52,271 bases of DNA from an uncultured Collinsella sp. (lineage in GTDB: Bacteria > Actinomycetota > Coriobacteriia > Coriobacteriales > Coriobacteriaceae): contig CABUXM010000004.1 of the NCBI GenBank assembly GCA_902495545.1, forward strand, positions 1-52,271, written 5' to 3'. Below the pieces are notes generated by a model that was given only the letters and a program-made list of their open reading frames with translations, searched no databases and had not been told where the DNA came from. Below are positions 23,028-31,956 of this stretch, piece by piece. Both the position numbers and the translations under genes were made by a program. Each line of letters begins with the position of its first letter. The stretch's first letter is position 1.

Positions 23028-23705
23028 ATGTCGCTGCGCGGTGGAATCGGTCTGCCCGAGCTTCCTCTAGAGGACGGGCAGGAGTTTAGGCTCGGCATTA
23101 TGGGTGGCACCTTTGATCCCATCCATTACGGGCACCTGGTGACCGCCGAGCAGGCGCGCGAGTCGCTCGACTTGGACGCTGTGCTCTTTATGCCGGCGGG
23201 TTCTCCTGCCTTTAAGCTTGACAAGCCGGTGACGCCTGCCGAGGACCGTTATGCCATGACGGTCCTCGCCACCGCCGCGAACCCGGCTTTTTTGGCGAGC
23301 CGGTTCGAGATCGACCGCCCGGGCGTAACCTATACGGCCGATACGCTTCATGCCCTTCGCGACTTTTACCCGCCGCAGGTAAAGCTCTACTTTATTACGG
23401 GCGCCGACGCGATCATCGATATCGTGACCTGGCATGATGCCGAACGAATCGCTGAGCTTGCTACCTTTATTGCGGCGACACGACCGGGCTTTGATATCGA
23501 TACGGCGCGTGCCCGAATCAAAGAGTCGGGGCTGCCGTTCGACGTGCGCTATATTCAGATTCCAGCGTTGGCGATCAGCTCGACGAACATTCGTAAGCGA
23601 GTTGCCCGCGGTATGAGCGTGCGCTATCTTACGAGCGAGTCCGTGCTCGGCTACATTCGCAAACGCAGGCTATATGCCGATCTGGGCCAAGAAGATTTTG
23701 AGTGA
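23028..23705 (+). CDS. nadD: nicotinate-nucleotide adenylyltransferase
   Basis: This 225-residue enzyme joins ATP and nicotinate mononucleotide in NAD synthesis. The nucleotidyltransferase signature GGTFDPIHYGHL (about 25) and the end motif ISSTNIRKRV are present. About 20 residues precede the usual start of the fold; ATG 23028 is 3 bp after obg. The obg-nadD-yqeK-rsfS order is conserved in Gram-positive bacteria. Confidence 0.95.
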   Translation: MSLRGGIGLPELPLEDGQEFRLGIMGGTFDPIHYGHLVTAEQARESLDLDAVLFMPAGSPAFKLDKPVTPAEDRYAMTVLATAANPAFLASRFEIDRPGVTYTADTLHALRDFYPPQVKLYFITGADAIIDIVTWHDAERIAELATFIAATRPGFDIDTARARIKESGLPFDVRYIQIPALAISSTNIRKRVARGMSVRYLTSESVLGYIRKRRLYADLGQEDFE

Positions 23706-23717
23706 TGGGGGTCTACG

Positions 23718-24809
23718 TTGTCGGTAGAGGATCAGTTTGAGGGCGATGAGCGCGCGCTGCTCAAGCGCATTCAAGAGCTGCTCGATGTTCGCATGAAGGA
23801 TAAGCGCAAGCGCTATGTGCATTCGCTGGGTGTTGCCGAGACCGCACTTCATCTGGCCGAGGTCTACGGCGTTGACCGCTTTGATGCCGCTGCCGCCGGC
23901 CTGATCCATGACTGGGACAAAGTGCTCTCCGACGACGAGCTCGTGGCCCGCGCGCTTCACTATGGCATCAAGGTTGCCGGTTCTCCTTCTGCCGCGACGC
24001 CGCTTTTGCATGGCCCTGTTGCCGCCTATGAGCTTCCGCAGCTTTTTCCCGAGCTGTCGCCGGCCGTTTTCCAGGCTGTCGACCGTCACACCGTGGGTGC
24101 CTGCGACATGACGCCGCTCGATATGGTGGTCTTTGTGGCCGATGCCATCGAGCCCAACCGCCACGGCGACTATGCGCATGCGCTGCGCAAGATGGTGGGG
24201 GAGTCGACGCTCGATGAGTTGTTCTTCTCCTGTTTTGCGCAGGGTCTGGTCTATGTGATCCAGTCCGGGCGCTATCTTTATCCCACGGCTATTACGATTT
24301 ACAACCATTACGCCCAGCTGCGCTATCTCGGGCTGTCTAGAAAGAGGTATTCCATGGCCGACGAGACCATGACCGACGAGCAGATTCTTGAAGGCGTGGA
24401 GCACAAGAGCTTCGCCGCCACGTCCGACCGCACTGCCGCCTCGCTGTCCGCGAGCGGTGTCGCCGCCGAGGATGTCGCCCGCGCCGCCGCGCAGGCCGCC
24501 TACGACAAGAAGGGCGAGGACGTTCAGGTGCTCGACCTGACCGAGCTTTCCGATGTGTGCGACTACTTTGTGCTTGCCACCGGTGCCAACAACCGCCAGG
24601 TCGATTCAATTGTCGACGAGATCGAGGAGAAGGTCGCCGAGGCTTGCGGCGAGCATCCGTTCTCCATCGAGGGCCGCGAGCAGAAGACTTGGATGCTCAT
24701 GGACTACGGTTCGGTTGTCGTCCACGTCTTCACTCCCGAAGCCCGCGACTTCTACCGCCTCGAGAAACTCTGGGGAGACGCCCCCCAGCTCCCCCTCAAC
24801 CTCCTCTAG
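23718..24809 (+). CDS. YqeK HD-domain hydrolase fused to ribosome silencing factor RsfS
   Basis: One open frame of 363 residues holds two proteins that are usually separate. Residues 1-210 are YqeK: RYVHSLGVAETA (first His), AGLIHDWDK (HD pair) and MVVFVADAIEPNR; YqeK cleaves Ap4A symmetrically. Residues about 213-363 are RsfS: LDLTELSDVCDYFVLATG, GREQKTWMLMDYGSVVVHVF and FYRLEKLWGDA; RsfS binds L14 and blocks subunit joining. ATG 24354 at the junction has AAAGAGG six bases upstream, so free 151-residue RsfS may also be made. The start at TTG 23718 lacks a strong ribosome binding site (GGGGG upstream). No stop or frameshift separates the domains. Confidence 0.9.
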   Translation: MSVEDQFEGDERALLKRIQELLDVRMKDKRKRYVHSLGVAETALHLAEVYGVDRFDAAAAGLIHDWDKVLSDDELVARALHYGIKVAGSPSAATPLLHGPVAAYELPQLFPELSPAVFQAVDRHTVGACDMTPLDMVVFVADAIEPNRHGDYAHALRKMVGESTLDELFFSCFAQGLVYVIQSGRYLYPTAITIYNHYAQLRYLGLSRKRYSMADETMTDEQILEGVEHKSFAATSDRTAASLSASGVAAEDVARAAAQAAYDKKGEDVQVLDLTELSDVCDYFVLATGANNRQVDSIVDEIEEKVAEACGEHPFSIEGREQKTWMLMDYGSVVVHVFTPEARDFYRLEKLWGDAPQLPLNLL

Positions 24810-24850
24810 TAGCTCATTTGAGACGGGGTTTAGCTACCCTCACGCATATC

Positions 24851-24893
24851 GCCGGGCAGGTGCGGTTTTCCGCACCTGCCCGGCTTTCTTTTT
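24851..24893. terminator. strong bidirectional terminator
   Basis: A perfect 15-bp stem (24851-24865 with 24870-24884) with a TTTT loop and T-rich tail sits between the converging yqeK-rsfS and dinB genes. The A-rich flank on the other side is weaker, so it acts best on the plus strand. Confidence 0.9.
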
Positions 24894-24905
24894 GCCCAAA
24901 GGCGG

Positions 24906-26159
24906 TTAATCGTTGAAGCGGGATTGGCGGCCGAAGGATAGGGCGGTGTCGCCGAACTTGTCTCGGACGGCGTCGATGGCGACGGAGAGGTCGCGGCGGT
25001 CGCTGGATTGGGCTCCGCGATCATCGACTTCGCAGAACAGGTCGGTTTGGATCCCGCCTTGGTGGTCGAAGTCGCTCATGCCGATGCCCGCTAAGCGAAC
25101 ATGCATGCCTTCCTGCCAGATATTGTCGAGCAGTTCGAGTGCAACCGCCACGAAAATGTTCTCATCGTCGGTCGGATGAGGCAGCCGGCGCTGTGCCGTA
25201 CGCCCGCTGCCATACGAATACTTGAGCTTGAGCGTTACCGTGGCACCCGTCAGCCCCTGACGGCGCAGACGGCGTCCCACTGACTCTCCCAACAGCGCAA
25301 TCGCCGCCTCAATATCCCCACGCTCAGTCAAATCTTTAGCAAAGGTGCGTTCATTGCTGACCGACTTGACCTCGCGCTCTTCATCGAGGCTCGTGACTTC
25401 AGAGATTTCGAGTCCCAGCGCACGCTGACGCATGCGCTCGCCATTGACGCCAAAAATAGAGGCCAAGGTGGATTCCGGTGCACGCGATAGCTCTCCGAGG
25501 GTGTAGATGCACATGCGGCGCAGTCGCTCCTCGGCCGAGCGCCCAATGCCACTCATGGCAGATACCGGCAGTGCGGCCAAAAAGCGCTGCTCGGTTCCGG
25601 GGCGCACGATGGTCAACCCAAACGGCTTATCCCGCTCGCTTGCGATCTTTGCAACCGTCTTGTTGCAGCCCACGCCAATGGAGCACGTCACTCCCAGCGC
25701 TGCCACGCGGTCGCTTATACGCTGCGCAACCAGCAGCGGGTCTTCGGGCGCAAAGCGACCCGGTGTGATATCGATAAAGGCTTCGTCGATGGATACGCGC
25801 TCAACGCGCGGCGTCTCCTCGGCGAGAATCGCCATGACTTGCGCGCTCACCTCGCGGTAGCGATCAAAGTGCCCGTGCGTCCAAATGGCTTGCGGGCACA
25901 AGCGCCGCGCCTCGGCCGAGGCCATGGCAGAGTGCACGCCAAAGCGACGTGCCTCATACGAACACGTAGACACGACGCCACGCGAATCGGCGTCTCCGCC
26001 CACGATGAGCGGCTTTCCTCGCCATTCGGGATGATCGAGCATTTCCACGCTCGCAAAAAACGCATCGAGGTCCATGAGTCCCACCGCCGGACCCGTCCAG
26101 GGAGGCGGCGTGACGCCCATGGCATCCTCATAACCGTATGTATGTTCGCGTCTTTCCAT
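24906..26159 (-). CDS. dinB: DNA polymerase IV (Y-family)
   Basis: This 417-residue translesion polymerase is the only minus-strand gene here. It shows GLMDLDAFFASVE (metal-binding Asp), CSYEARRFGVHSAM, RVSIDEAFIDIT (catalytic Asp-Glu), IGVGCNKTVAKIAS, then MSGIGRSAEERL of the helix-hairpin-helix thumb and the little-finger domain. No C-terminal beta-clamp motif is obvious. About 20 residues precede the usual start. No clear LexA box is seen upstream. Confidence 0.95.
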   Translation of the reverse strand: MERREHTYGYEDAMGVTPPPWTGPAVGLMDLDAFFASVEMLDHPEWRGKPLIVGGDADSRGVVSTCSYEARRFGVHSAMASAEARRLCPQAIWTHGHFDRYREVSAQVMAILAEETPRVERVSIDEAFIDITPGRFAPEDPLLVAQRISDRVAALGVTCSIGVGCNKTVAKIASERDKPFGLTIVRPGTEQRFLAALPVSAMSGIGRSAEERLRRMCIYTLGELSRAPESTLASIFGVNGERMRQRALGLEISEVTSLDEEREVKSVSNERTFAKDLTERGDIEAAIALLGESVGRRLRRQGLTGATVTLKLKYSYGSGRTAQRRLPHPTDDENIFVAVALELLDNIWQEGMHVRLAGIGMSDFDHQGGIQTDLFCEVDDRGAQSSDRRDLSVAIDAVRDKFGDTALSFGRQSRFND

Positions 26160-26203
26160 GTCATGAGTATACCGCGCAGCTCATGTGGGGTGCGTGTATG
26201 TGC

Positions 26204-26231
26204 TTGCAAATCCCGAATTCTTGTCTAAGAT
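26204..26231 (+). promoter_or_regulatory. possible upstream promoter of the rpsP operon
   Basis: TTGCAA (26204-26209), a 16-bp spacer, then TAAGAT (26226-26231), in the divergent gap between dinB and rpsP. Confidence 0.45.
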
Positions 26232-26275
26232 ATGGATTTGCCCTCGACTACACCGAAGAAGTTGGTCTCACGGAC

Positions 26276-26304
26276 TTCACCTGCCCGCGTCGATGGCGTA
26301 TTAT
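26276..26304 (+). promoter_or_regulatory. probable main promoter of the rpsP operon
   Basis: TTCACC (26276-26281), a 17-bp spacer, then TATTAT (26299-26304), giving a leader of about 50 nt before rpsP. Confidence 0.55.
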
Positions 26305-26360
26305 GTTCAACTGTTTGTTTGTAGTTGCAGCCTAAAGCTGCTTGGTTGGAGGAGTTTCCT

Positions 26361-26702
26361 TTGGCAGTCAAGATTCGCCTTGCTCGTCACGGCGCTAAGA
26401 AGCGTCCGTACTACCGTGTCGTCGTCGCCGATTCCCGCGCCCCGCGTGACGGTCGTATCATCGAGGAGGTTGGCCGCTACAACCCGATGACCGCCCCCAA
26501 GACCATCAACCTCGACCTCGAGAAGATCGCCGACTGGCAGTCCAAGGGCGCTCAGCTCACCGACGCCGTCGCCGCTCTGGTCAAGGCCGCCAACGAGGGC
26601 GAGAAGACCGAGACCGTCGTCAAGAAGTCCAAGAAGCAGCTCGCCAAAGAGGCCGAGGCCGCTAAGGCTGCCGCTGAGGCCGCTGAGGGCGCCGAGGAGT
26701 AA
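26361..26702 (+). CDS. rpsP: 30S ribosomal protein S16
   Basis: This 113-residue protein starts at TTG 26361 behind GGAGGAG. MAVKIRLARHGAKKRPYYRVVVADSR is diagnostic. The C-terminal 40 residues are a Lys/Ala/Glu-rich extension. It is first in rpsP-khpA-rimM-trmD-lepB. Confidence 0.97.
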   Translation: MAVKIRLARHGAKKRPYYRVVVADSRAPRDGRIIEEVGRYNPMTAPKTINLDLEKIADWQSKGAQLTDAVAALVKAANEGEKTETVVKKSKKQLAKEAEAAKAAAEAAEGAEE

Positions 26703-26705
26703 ATC

Positions 26706-26990
26706 GTGCCTGAGGTTGACGCTGCACAGCTCGAGGGTGAGGCAATGCTCTCAGATCGCATCGCCGATCTCGTCGAATATCTCGTTGTTCAGATCGTCGA
26801 CGACCCGGATTCCGTGAGCCTTGAGGTCATCGATGGTGATGACGCCTCTACGATTGAGGTTTCGGTCGCCGAGGATGACGTCGCTAAGGTCATCGGCCGT
26901 CGTGGCCGTACCATCAAGGCCATTCGCACGCTCGCCCGTGCACTGGCCGCTCGCCTCGACACTGCTGTCGAGGTAGAGGTTCTGGGCTAG
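26706..26990 (+). CDS. khpA: KH-domain RNA-binding protein KhpA
   Basis: This 94-residue protein with a single KH domain has the RNA-gripping loop VIGRRGRTIKAIRTL. It starts at GTG 26706, 3 bp after rpsP. KhpA binds small RNAs, usually with KhpB, and affects growth and cell division in Gram-positive bacteria. About 15 residues precede the usual LVEYLV start; ATG 26745 is an alternative. Confidence 0.93.
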   Translation: MPEVDAAQLEGEAMLSDRIADLVEYLVVQIVDDPDSVSLEVIDGDDASTIEVSVAEDDVAKVIGRRGRTIKAIRTLARALAARLDTAVEVEVLG

Positions 26991-26994
26991 GACC

Positions 26995-27516
26995 TTGAGG
27001 TCCCAGTACAAAAACATCGCCCGTGTGGTCAAGCCGCACGGAAGGAAGGGGGAGGTCCTCGCGCAGCCGCTGCGGGGGCTTCCTTCTGTATTAGAGCCGG
27101 GCATGCGCGTCGCCCTGACGCCGCCGGCGCTCAAGCGCGACCGCTTTTGCACGGTCGTGTCCGTCACCGATACGGGCGATGGCGATCTGGTCTCGTTTGA
27201 GGGCATTGACGACTTGACGGCCGCCGAGGGCATCACGGGATGCTATGTGCTGGCAAATCGCGACGACTTTGAGCTCGATTCGCTCGACGCTGCCTATACC
27301 GACCTGATGGGTCGCGAGGTGGTCGACGAGCGCTTCGGTTCGCTCGGCACGATCGTCGAGATCATGTCGACGCCCGCTAACGATGTTTGGGTTGTCGAGG
27401 GTGATCGGTACGGCGAGGTACTGATTCCCGTGATCGAGCAGGTTGTGCTCGATCTTCCCGACACAGGAACAATTTCCGTCCACGTTATGGACGGCCTGAT
27501 CGATATGGACAAGTAG
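26995..27516 (+). CDS. rimM: ribosome maturation factor RimM
   Basis: This 173-residue 30S assembly factor starts at TTG 26995. ARVVKPHGRKGEVLAQPL opens the N-terminal barrel; the PRC-barrel half contains DLMGREV and ILIPVIEQVV-like strands. It binds S19 and helps process the 16S head domain. Confidence 0.92.
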   Translation: MRSQYKNIARVVKPHGRKGEVLAQPLRGLPSVLEPGMRVALTPPALKRDRFCTVVSVTDTGDGDLVSFEGIDDLTAAEGITGCYVLANRDDFELDSLDAAYTDLMGREVVDERFGSLGTIVEIMSTPANDVWVVEGDRYGEVLIPVIEQVVLDLPDTGTISVHVMDGLIDMDK

Positions 27517-27526
27517 GGAGGACAAC

Positions 27527-28285
27527 ATGCTGATCGAGACCCTTTCGGTCTTTCCCGAGATGTTTGAGCCCGTTATGTCCACATCGATTTTGGGCCGCGC
27601 CCGCAAGGCCGGCCTTTTTGATTTTAAGGCGTATAACCTGCGCGACTGGACGCACGACCGCCATCGTACCGTCGATGACGAGCCGTACGGCGGCGGGCAG
27701 GGCATGCTCATGAAGGTCGAGCCTATCGCAGAGGCCATCGAGGCCATTAGCGCAGAGGGTCCTAAGCCCACTGTGGTGTTCTTTACCCCCTGTGGCGAGC
27801 CTTTTACGCAGCATGTGGCCGAGCGCCTGCTCAAAAGTGAGCGCCTGCTGTTTGTGTGCAGCCGTTACGAGGGCGTCGACGAGCGCGCGTATGCGTATGC
27901 CGATGAACGTCTGTCGATCGGCGACTATGTGCTCACGGGCGGCGAGCTGCCCGCGATGGTCGTTGCCGATGCCGTCGTACGCCTCATTCCCGGCGCCTTG
28001 GGCGACGAGATGAGCAACGTGGACGAGTCGTTCTCGACCGCCGAGGACGGAGGCCTGCTCGAGTACGCGCAGTACACCCGCCCCGCCGAGTTCAACGGCG
28101 AGGGCGTTCCTCCGGTGCTCGTGAGCGGCGATCACGCCAAGGTCGATGCCTGGCGCCGCAAGAATGCCATCGAGCGCACCTGTCGCTGGCGTCCCGACCT
28201 GATCGAGACTGCGCGGCTCACGCCCGAGGAGCGCGCTTACGCGCAGGAGATCCTTGACGCTTCGTATTCGCAGAGCGAGGAGTGA
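27527..28285 (+). CDS. trmD: tRNA (guanine-37-N1)-methyltransferase
   Basis: This 252-residue SPOUT methyltransferase prevents +1 frameshifting. It shows VDDEPYGGGQGMLMKVEP, CSRYEGVDERA and the trefoil knot region SIGDYVLTGGELPAMV, all diagnostic. GGGAGG precedes ATG 27527. Confidence 0.97.
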   Translation: MLIETLSVFPEMFEPVMSTSILGRARKAGLFDFKAYNLRDWTHDRHRTVDDEPYGGGQGMLMKVEPIAEAIEAISAEGPKPTVVFFTPCGEPFTQHVAERLLKSERLLFVCSRYEGVDERAYAYADERLSIGDYVLTGGELPAMVVADAVVRLIPGALGDEMSNVDESFSTAEDGGLLEYAQYTRPAEFNGEGVPPVLVSGDHAKVDAWRRKNAIERTCRWRPDLIETARLTPEERAYAQEILDASYSQSEE

Positions 28286-28287
28286 GT

Positions 28288-28851
28288 ATGGTTCCTACGC
28301 AACATTCCGCGTTGAGGGGCGCTTTTGAGTGGATCGCGGTCATCGCGATCGCGCTTGTGGCCACCTTCCTGATCCGCACCTTTGTGGTCGAGCCCTTTGT
28401 GGTGCCCACCGGCTCTATGGAGGACACAATCGAGATTGGCGACCAGATCCTGGCGCAAAAGGTGAGCCTCGAGCTCGGTCAGCCCGTCAAGCAGGGCGAT
28501 ATCGTGGTGTTTCACAACCCCGATGGCACCTCCGAGCATGATGTTCTTGTCAAGCGCGTTATTGCCACGGCCGGCCAGACGGTCGACCTGCAGGATGGCA
28601 AGGTGGTCGTTGACGGCCAAGCGCTCGACGAGGACTATACGACGGGCATGAGCTGGCCACTTTCGGTCCAAGCGCCCGGCGCTCAGGTAAGCTATCCCTA
28701 CACCGTTCCCGACGGGTGCGTGTGGGTGATGGGCGACAACCGCGAAAACTCTGCCGACTCACGCTACTTTGGTCCCGTCGATCGCTCTGATTTGATCGCT
28801 GTGGCGCTTGTGCGCTACTGGCCGCTCAACCGCATCGGCGCTATCGACTAA
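28288..28851 (+). CDS. lepB: signal peptidase I
   Basis: This 187-residue membrane-bound serine protease removes signal peptides. One N-terminal helix (about 9-30) is followed by PTGSMEDT (catalytic Ser), VKRVIATAGQTVDL (catalytic Lys) and MGDNRENSADSRYFGPV. ATG 28288 is used because GCGAGGAG is six bases upstream; GTG 28282 is too close to it. Confidence 0.95.
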   Translation: MVPTQHSALRGAFEWIAVIAIALVATFLIRTFVVEPFVVPTGSMEDTIEIGDQILAQKVSLELGQPVKQGDIVVFHNPDGTSEHDVLVKRVIATAGQTVDLQDGKVVVDGQALDEDYTTGMSWPLSVQAPGAQVSYPYTVPDGCVWVMGDNRENSADSRYFGPVDRSDLIAVALVRYWPLNRIGAID

Positions 28852-28910
28852 AAACCGCTATAGTACAGTACCTAACCGTGTAATCGTTTCGACGAGGGGA
28901 TATTAGAGGC

Positions 28911-29822
28911 ATGAACGCTTCATCGCTTTCCTTCCAAGACATCATCCTGCGCCTCCAGCAGTACTGGGGCGAGCAGGGCTGCGTCATTATGCAGCCCTAT
29001 GACTCCGAGGTCGGTGCCGGTACCTTCCATACCGCGACCACGCTGCGCTCGCTCGGTCCCGCCGAGTGGCGCACCTGCTATGCGCAGCCCTGCCGCCGTC
29101 CCGCCGACGGCCGCTACGGCGAGAACCCTAACCGCATGCAGCACTACTATCAGTTCCAGGTGCTCATCAAGCCCTCGCCGGTCAACGCCCAGGAGCTCTA
29201 CCTGGGTTCGCTGGCCGCCATTGGCCTGGACCCCAACGACCATGACGTCCGCTTTGTCGAGGACGACTGGGAGAGCCCGACGCTCGGCGCCTGGGGTCTT
29301 GGCTGGGAGGTCTGGCTCAACGGCATGGAGGTCACGCAGTTTACGTACTTCCAGCAGGTGGGCGGCATCGAGGTCGACCCCGTGCCTGTCGAGATCACCT
29401 ATGGCCTGGAGCGTATCGCCATGTATGCGCAGGGCGTCAACTCCGTCTACGACCTGGTGTGGAGCTACCTGCCCGACGGCACGCCCATGACCTATGGCGA
29501 CGTGTTCCTCGAGAACGAGCGCGAGTTCAGTGCCTATAACTTTGAGGTCGCCAACGTCGAGATGATGCGTCAGAAGTTTGACGACTACGAGGCCGAGTGC
29601 CATTCCTGCCTGGAGCGAAAGCTGCCGCTGCCGGCGTACGACTGTGTCATGAAGTGCAGCCACGCCTTCAACCTGCTCGATGCCCGCGGTGCCCTATCCG
29701 CGGTCGAGCGTGCCAACTACATCCTGCGCGTCCGCGCCGTCGCCAAGGCGTGCTGCGAGGCCTACATGGCCGAGGTCGCCGGAGTCAACGAGAATGCCGA
29801 CCAGGAAGGCGAGGTGGCGTAA
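28911..29822 (+). CDS. glyQ: glycine-tRNA ligase alpha subunit
   Basis: This 303-residue catalytic class II subunit of the tetrameric GlyRS shows QDIILRLQQYWGEQGCVI, QPYDSEVGAGTFHPAT-like QPYD and TFHTATTLRSLGP, and GLGWEVWLNGMEVTQFTYFQ. It pairs with glyS 3 bp downstream. The 59-bp gap before it is too short for a T-box. Confidence 0.97.
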   Translation: MNASSLSFQDIILRLQQYWGEQGCVIMQPYDSEVGAGTFHTATTLRSLGPAEWRTCYAQPCRRPADGRYGENPNRMQHYYQFQVLIKPSPVNAQELYLGSLAAIGLDPNDHDVRFVEDDWESPTLGAWGLGWEVWLNGMEVTQFTYFQQVGGIEVDPVPVEITYGLERIAMYAQGVNSVYDLVWSYLPDGTPMTYGDVFLENEREFSAYNFEVANVEMMRQKFDDYEAECHSCLERKLPLPAYDCVMKCSHAFNLLDARGALSAVERANYILRVRAVAKACCEAYMAEVAGVNENADQEGEVA

Positions 29823-29825
29823 GCC

Positions 29826-31922
29826 ATGGCAGACGCTAAGGATTTCCTGTTTGAGATCGGTACGGAGGAAATGCCCTCCGCGCCGCTGAACAATGCCGTC
29901 AAGCAACTTGGCACCATGATCGCCAAGGGCCTCGACGAGGCCGGTCTGGCCCACGGCGAGGTCCGCGTGATCTCGAGCCCGCGTCGTCTGGCTGCGCTCG
30001 TGGCCGATGTCGCCACTGCGACCGATGAGGTCCATGAGGTCAAGCGCGGTCCCGCGGCAAACATTGCCTTCGATGCCGACGGCAACGCCACCAAGGCCGC
30101 CCAGGGCTTCGCCCGCAAGTGCGGTGTGGCTGCCGAGGACCTGGTTCGACGCGAGGACACTGACGGTCGCGAGTATGTGTTCGCCGAGAAGAACATCCCT
30201 TCCGCCCCGGCCACCCCGATCCTGACGGCCCTGTGCGAGAAGACTATCGCTGGCCTGCAGTGGCCCAACTACCGCTCTCAGCGCTGGGGTCACGAGCATG
30301 CGACCTTTGTTCGTCCGGTCCGTTGGATCTGCTGCCTTTTGGGCGAGGATGTTGTTCCCGTGTCGTTTGCCGACGTGACGAGTGGCAACACCACGCGTGG
30401 TCATCGCGTACTTGGCCCTGGTGACCACGTTGTCGCCAGCCCCGCCGTCTACGAGCAGGTGCTCGAGGACGCCGGCGTGCTTTCTGCCGAGCGCCGTCGC
30501 GAGGCCATCCTTGCCGGTATCGCCGAGGTCGAGGCTGCCCGTCCCGGCTGCCATGTTGATACGCCCAAGAAGGTCTTCGAAGAGGTCATCAACCTCTGCG
30601 AGTGGCCGACGGTGCTCGTCGGTACCTTCGACGAGGAGTTCCTCAAGGTCCCGCACGAGATCATCTGCGAGTCCATGCTCACCAATCAGCGCTACTTCCC
30701 GATCTATGACGGCGAGGGTAAGCTCACGCGTGAGTTCGTGGTCGTCTCCAACAGCAAGCCCGAGAACGCCGAGCGCGTGATCGACGGCAACGAGCGCGTC
30801 GTGCGCGCCCGTCTGGACGACGCTAAGTTCTTCTACGAGGAGGACCTGAAGATCTCCCTCGACGAGTTCCGTGAGCGTTTGGCCAAGGTTGCCTTCCAGG
30901 AGAAGCTCGGTAGCGTGCTCGCCAAGTCCGAGCGCATTGAGCAGCTCGCGCTCGCTATCGCCCGCGAGGCTCACCTGGGCGCCCATCTTGCCGCCGATGC
31001 CGCTCGCGCCGCGCACCTGTGCAAGGCCGACCTGGTGTCCAACGCCGTCGTCGAGTTCACGAGCCAGCAGGGCGTGATGGGCGGTTATTACGCGACCGCG
31101 ATGGGGGAGAACGACGAGGTCGCCCATGCTATTCGCGATCACTATCGTCCTCGCTTTGCCGGTGACGAGCTGCCCGAGGGCACCGCTGGCTGCATCGTGG
31201 CCTGCGCCGACAAGCTCGATACCATCGCCGGTATCTTTTCCATCGGCGAGCCCCCGACCGGCTCTTCGGACCCCTATGCGCTGCGTCGTGCCGCTATCGG
31301 CATCATCAACATCCTGCGCGACCGCCTGCCGATTGACCCCACGTCGCTCATCGACTTCGCCCTCGAGCTCTACAGCGAGCAGGGCATTGAGTTCGACGCC
31401 GCCGAGGTCGCCCAACAGGTTCGCGACTTCTTCCATGGCCGCCTTGTGAGCATGGCCCGCGACGAAAAGATCCCGGCCGATACCGTTGCCGCCGTCTCCG
31501 CGGTGCACATCATCGCCCCGTCCGTCTTCTTCGCCCGCTGCGCCGCGCTCGACGAGGCCCGCAAGAACGATGCCGAGACCTTCGACAACCTGGCTACCGC
31601 CTATGCCCGCGCCGCGCACATCTCCAAGCCCGAGCTGGGTGCGGAGTACGACCGCAGCCTGATGGGCGAGGCCGAGCTCGCGCTCGCCGACGCCTCCGAG
31701 GCCGCTCAGACCGCTGTTGATGCCGCCCTTGCCGCCGAGGATTACCCGGCCGCATTTGCCGCCCTTGCAGCTCTGCGTGCCCCCATCGACCGCTTCTTCG
31801 ACGAGGTTATGGTCATGGACAAGGACGAGCAGCTCCGCGATAATCGCCTTAAGCTGCTCAACCGCTTCGAGGCCGTTTTCTCCGGCATCGCCAACATCGG
31901 TGAGCTTGCCCGCAAAAAGTAA
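29826..31922 (+). CDS. glyS: glycine-tRNA ligase beta subunit
   Basis: This 698-residue tRNA-binding subunit opens with FLFEIGTEEMPSAPL. It has the internal HD-like region (KLDTIAGIFSIGEPPTGSSDPYALRR) and a C-terminal anticodon-binding DALR-like domain ending FDEVMVMDKDEQLRDNRL. It is needed with GlyQ for aminoacylation. Confidence 0.97.
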   Translation: MADAKDFLFEIGTEEMPSAPLNNAVKQLGTMIAKGLDEAGLAHGEVRVISSPRRLAALVADVATATDEVHEVKRGPAANIAFDADGNATKAAQGFARKCGVAAEDLVRREDTDGREYVFAEKNIPSAPATPILTALCEKTIAGLQWPNYRSQRWGHEHATFVRPVRWICCLLGEDVVPVSFADVTSGNTTRGHRVLGPGDHVVASPAVYEQVLEDAGVLSAERRREAILAGIAEVEAARPGCHVDTPKKVFEEVINLCEWPTVLVGTFDEEFLKVPHEIICESMLTNQRYFPIYDGEGKLTREFVVVSNSKPENAERVIDGNERVVRARLDDAKFFYEEDLKISLDEFRERLAKVAFQEKLGSVLAKSERIEQLALAIAREAHLGAHLAADAARAAHLCKADLVSNAVVEFTSQQGVMGGYYATAMGENDEVAHAIRDHYRPRFAGDELPEGTAGCIVACADKLDTIAGIFSIGEPPTGSSDPYALRRAAIGIINILRDRLPIDPTSLIDFALELYSEQGIEFDAAEVAQQVRDFFHGRLVSMARDEKIPADTVAAVSAVHIIAPSVFFARCAALDEARKNDAETFDNLATAYARAAHISKPELGAEYDRSLMGEAELALADASEAAQTAVDAALAAEDYPAAFAALAALRAPIDRFFDEVMVMDKDEQLRDNRLKLLNRFEAVFSGIANIGELARKK

Positions 31923-31956
31923 GCCAGCCTGCGCGTAAGCGCAAAAGGAGCCCCGC

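Noticed and set aside
26140..26180. LexA/SOS box before dinB
   Set aside because: A GAAC half-site is seen near the start codon, but there is no matching GTTC half at the right spacing.
28852..28910. Glycine T-box or riboswitch before glyQ
   Set aside because: Only 59 bp separate lepB and glyQ, too little for a T-box, and no conserved motif is present.
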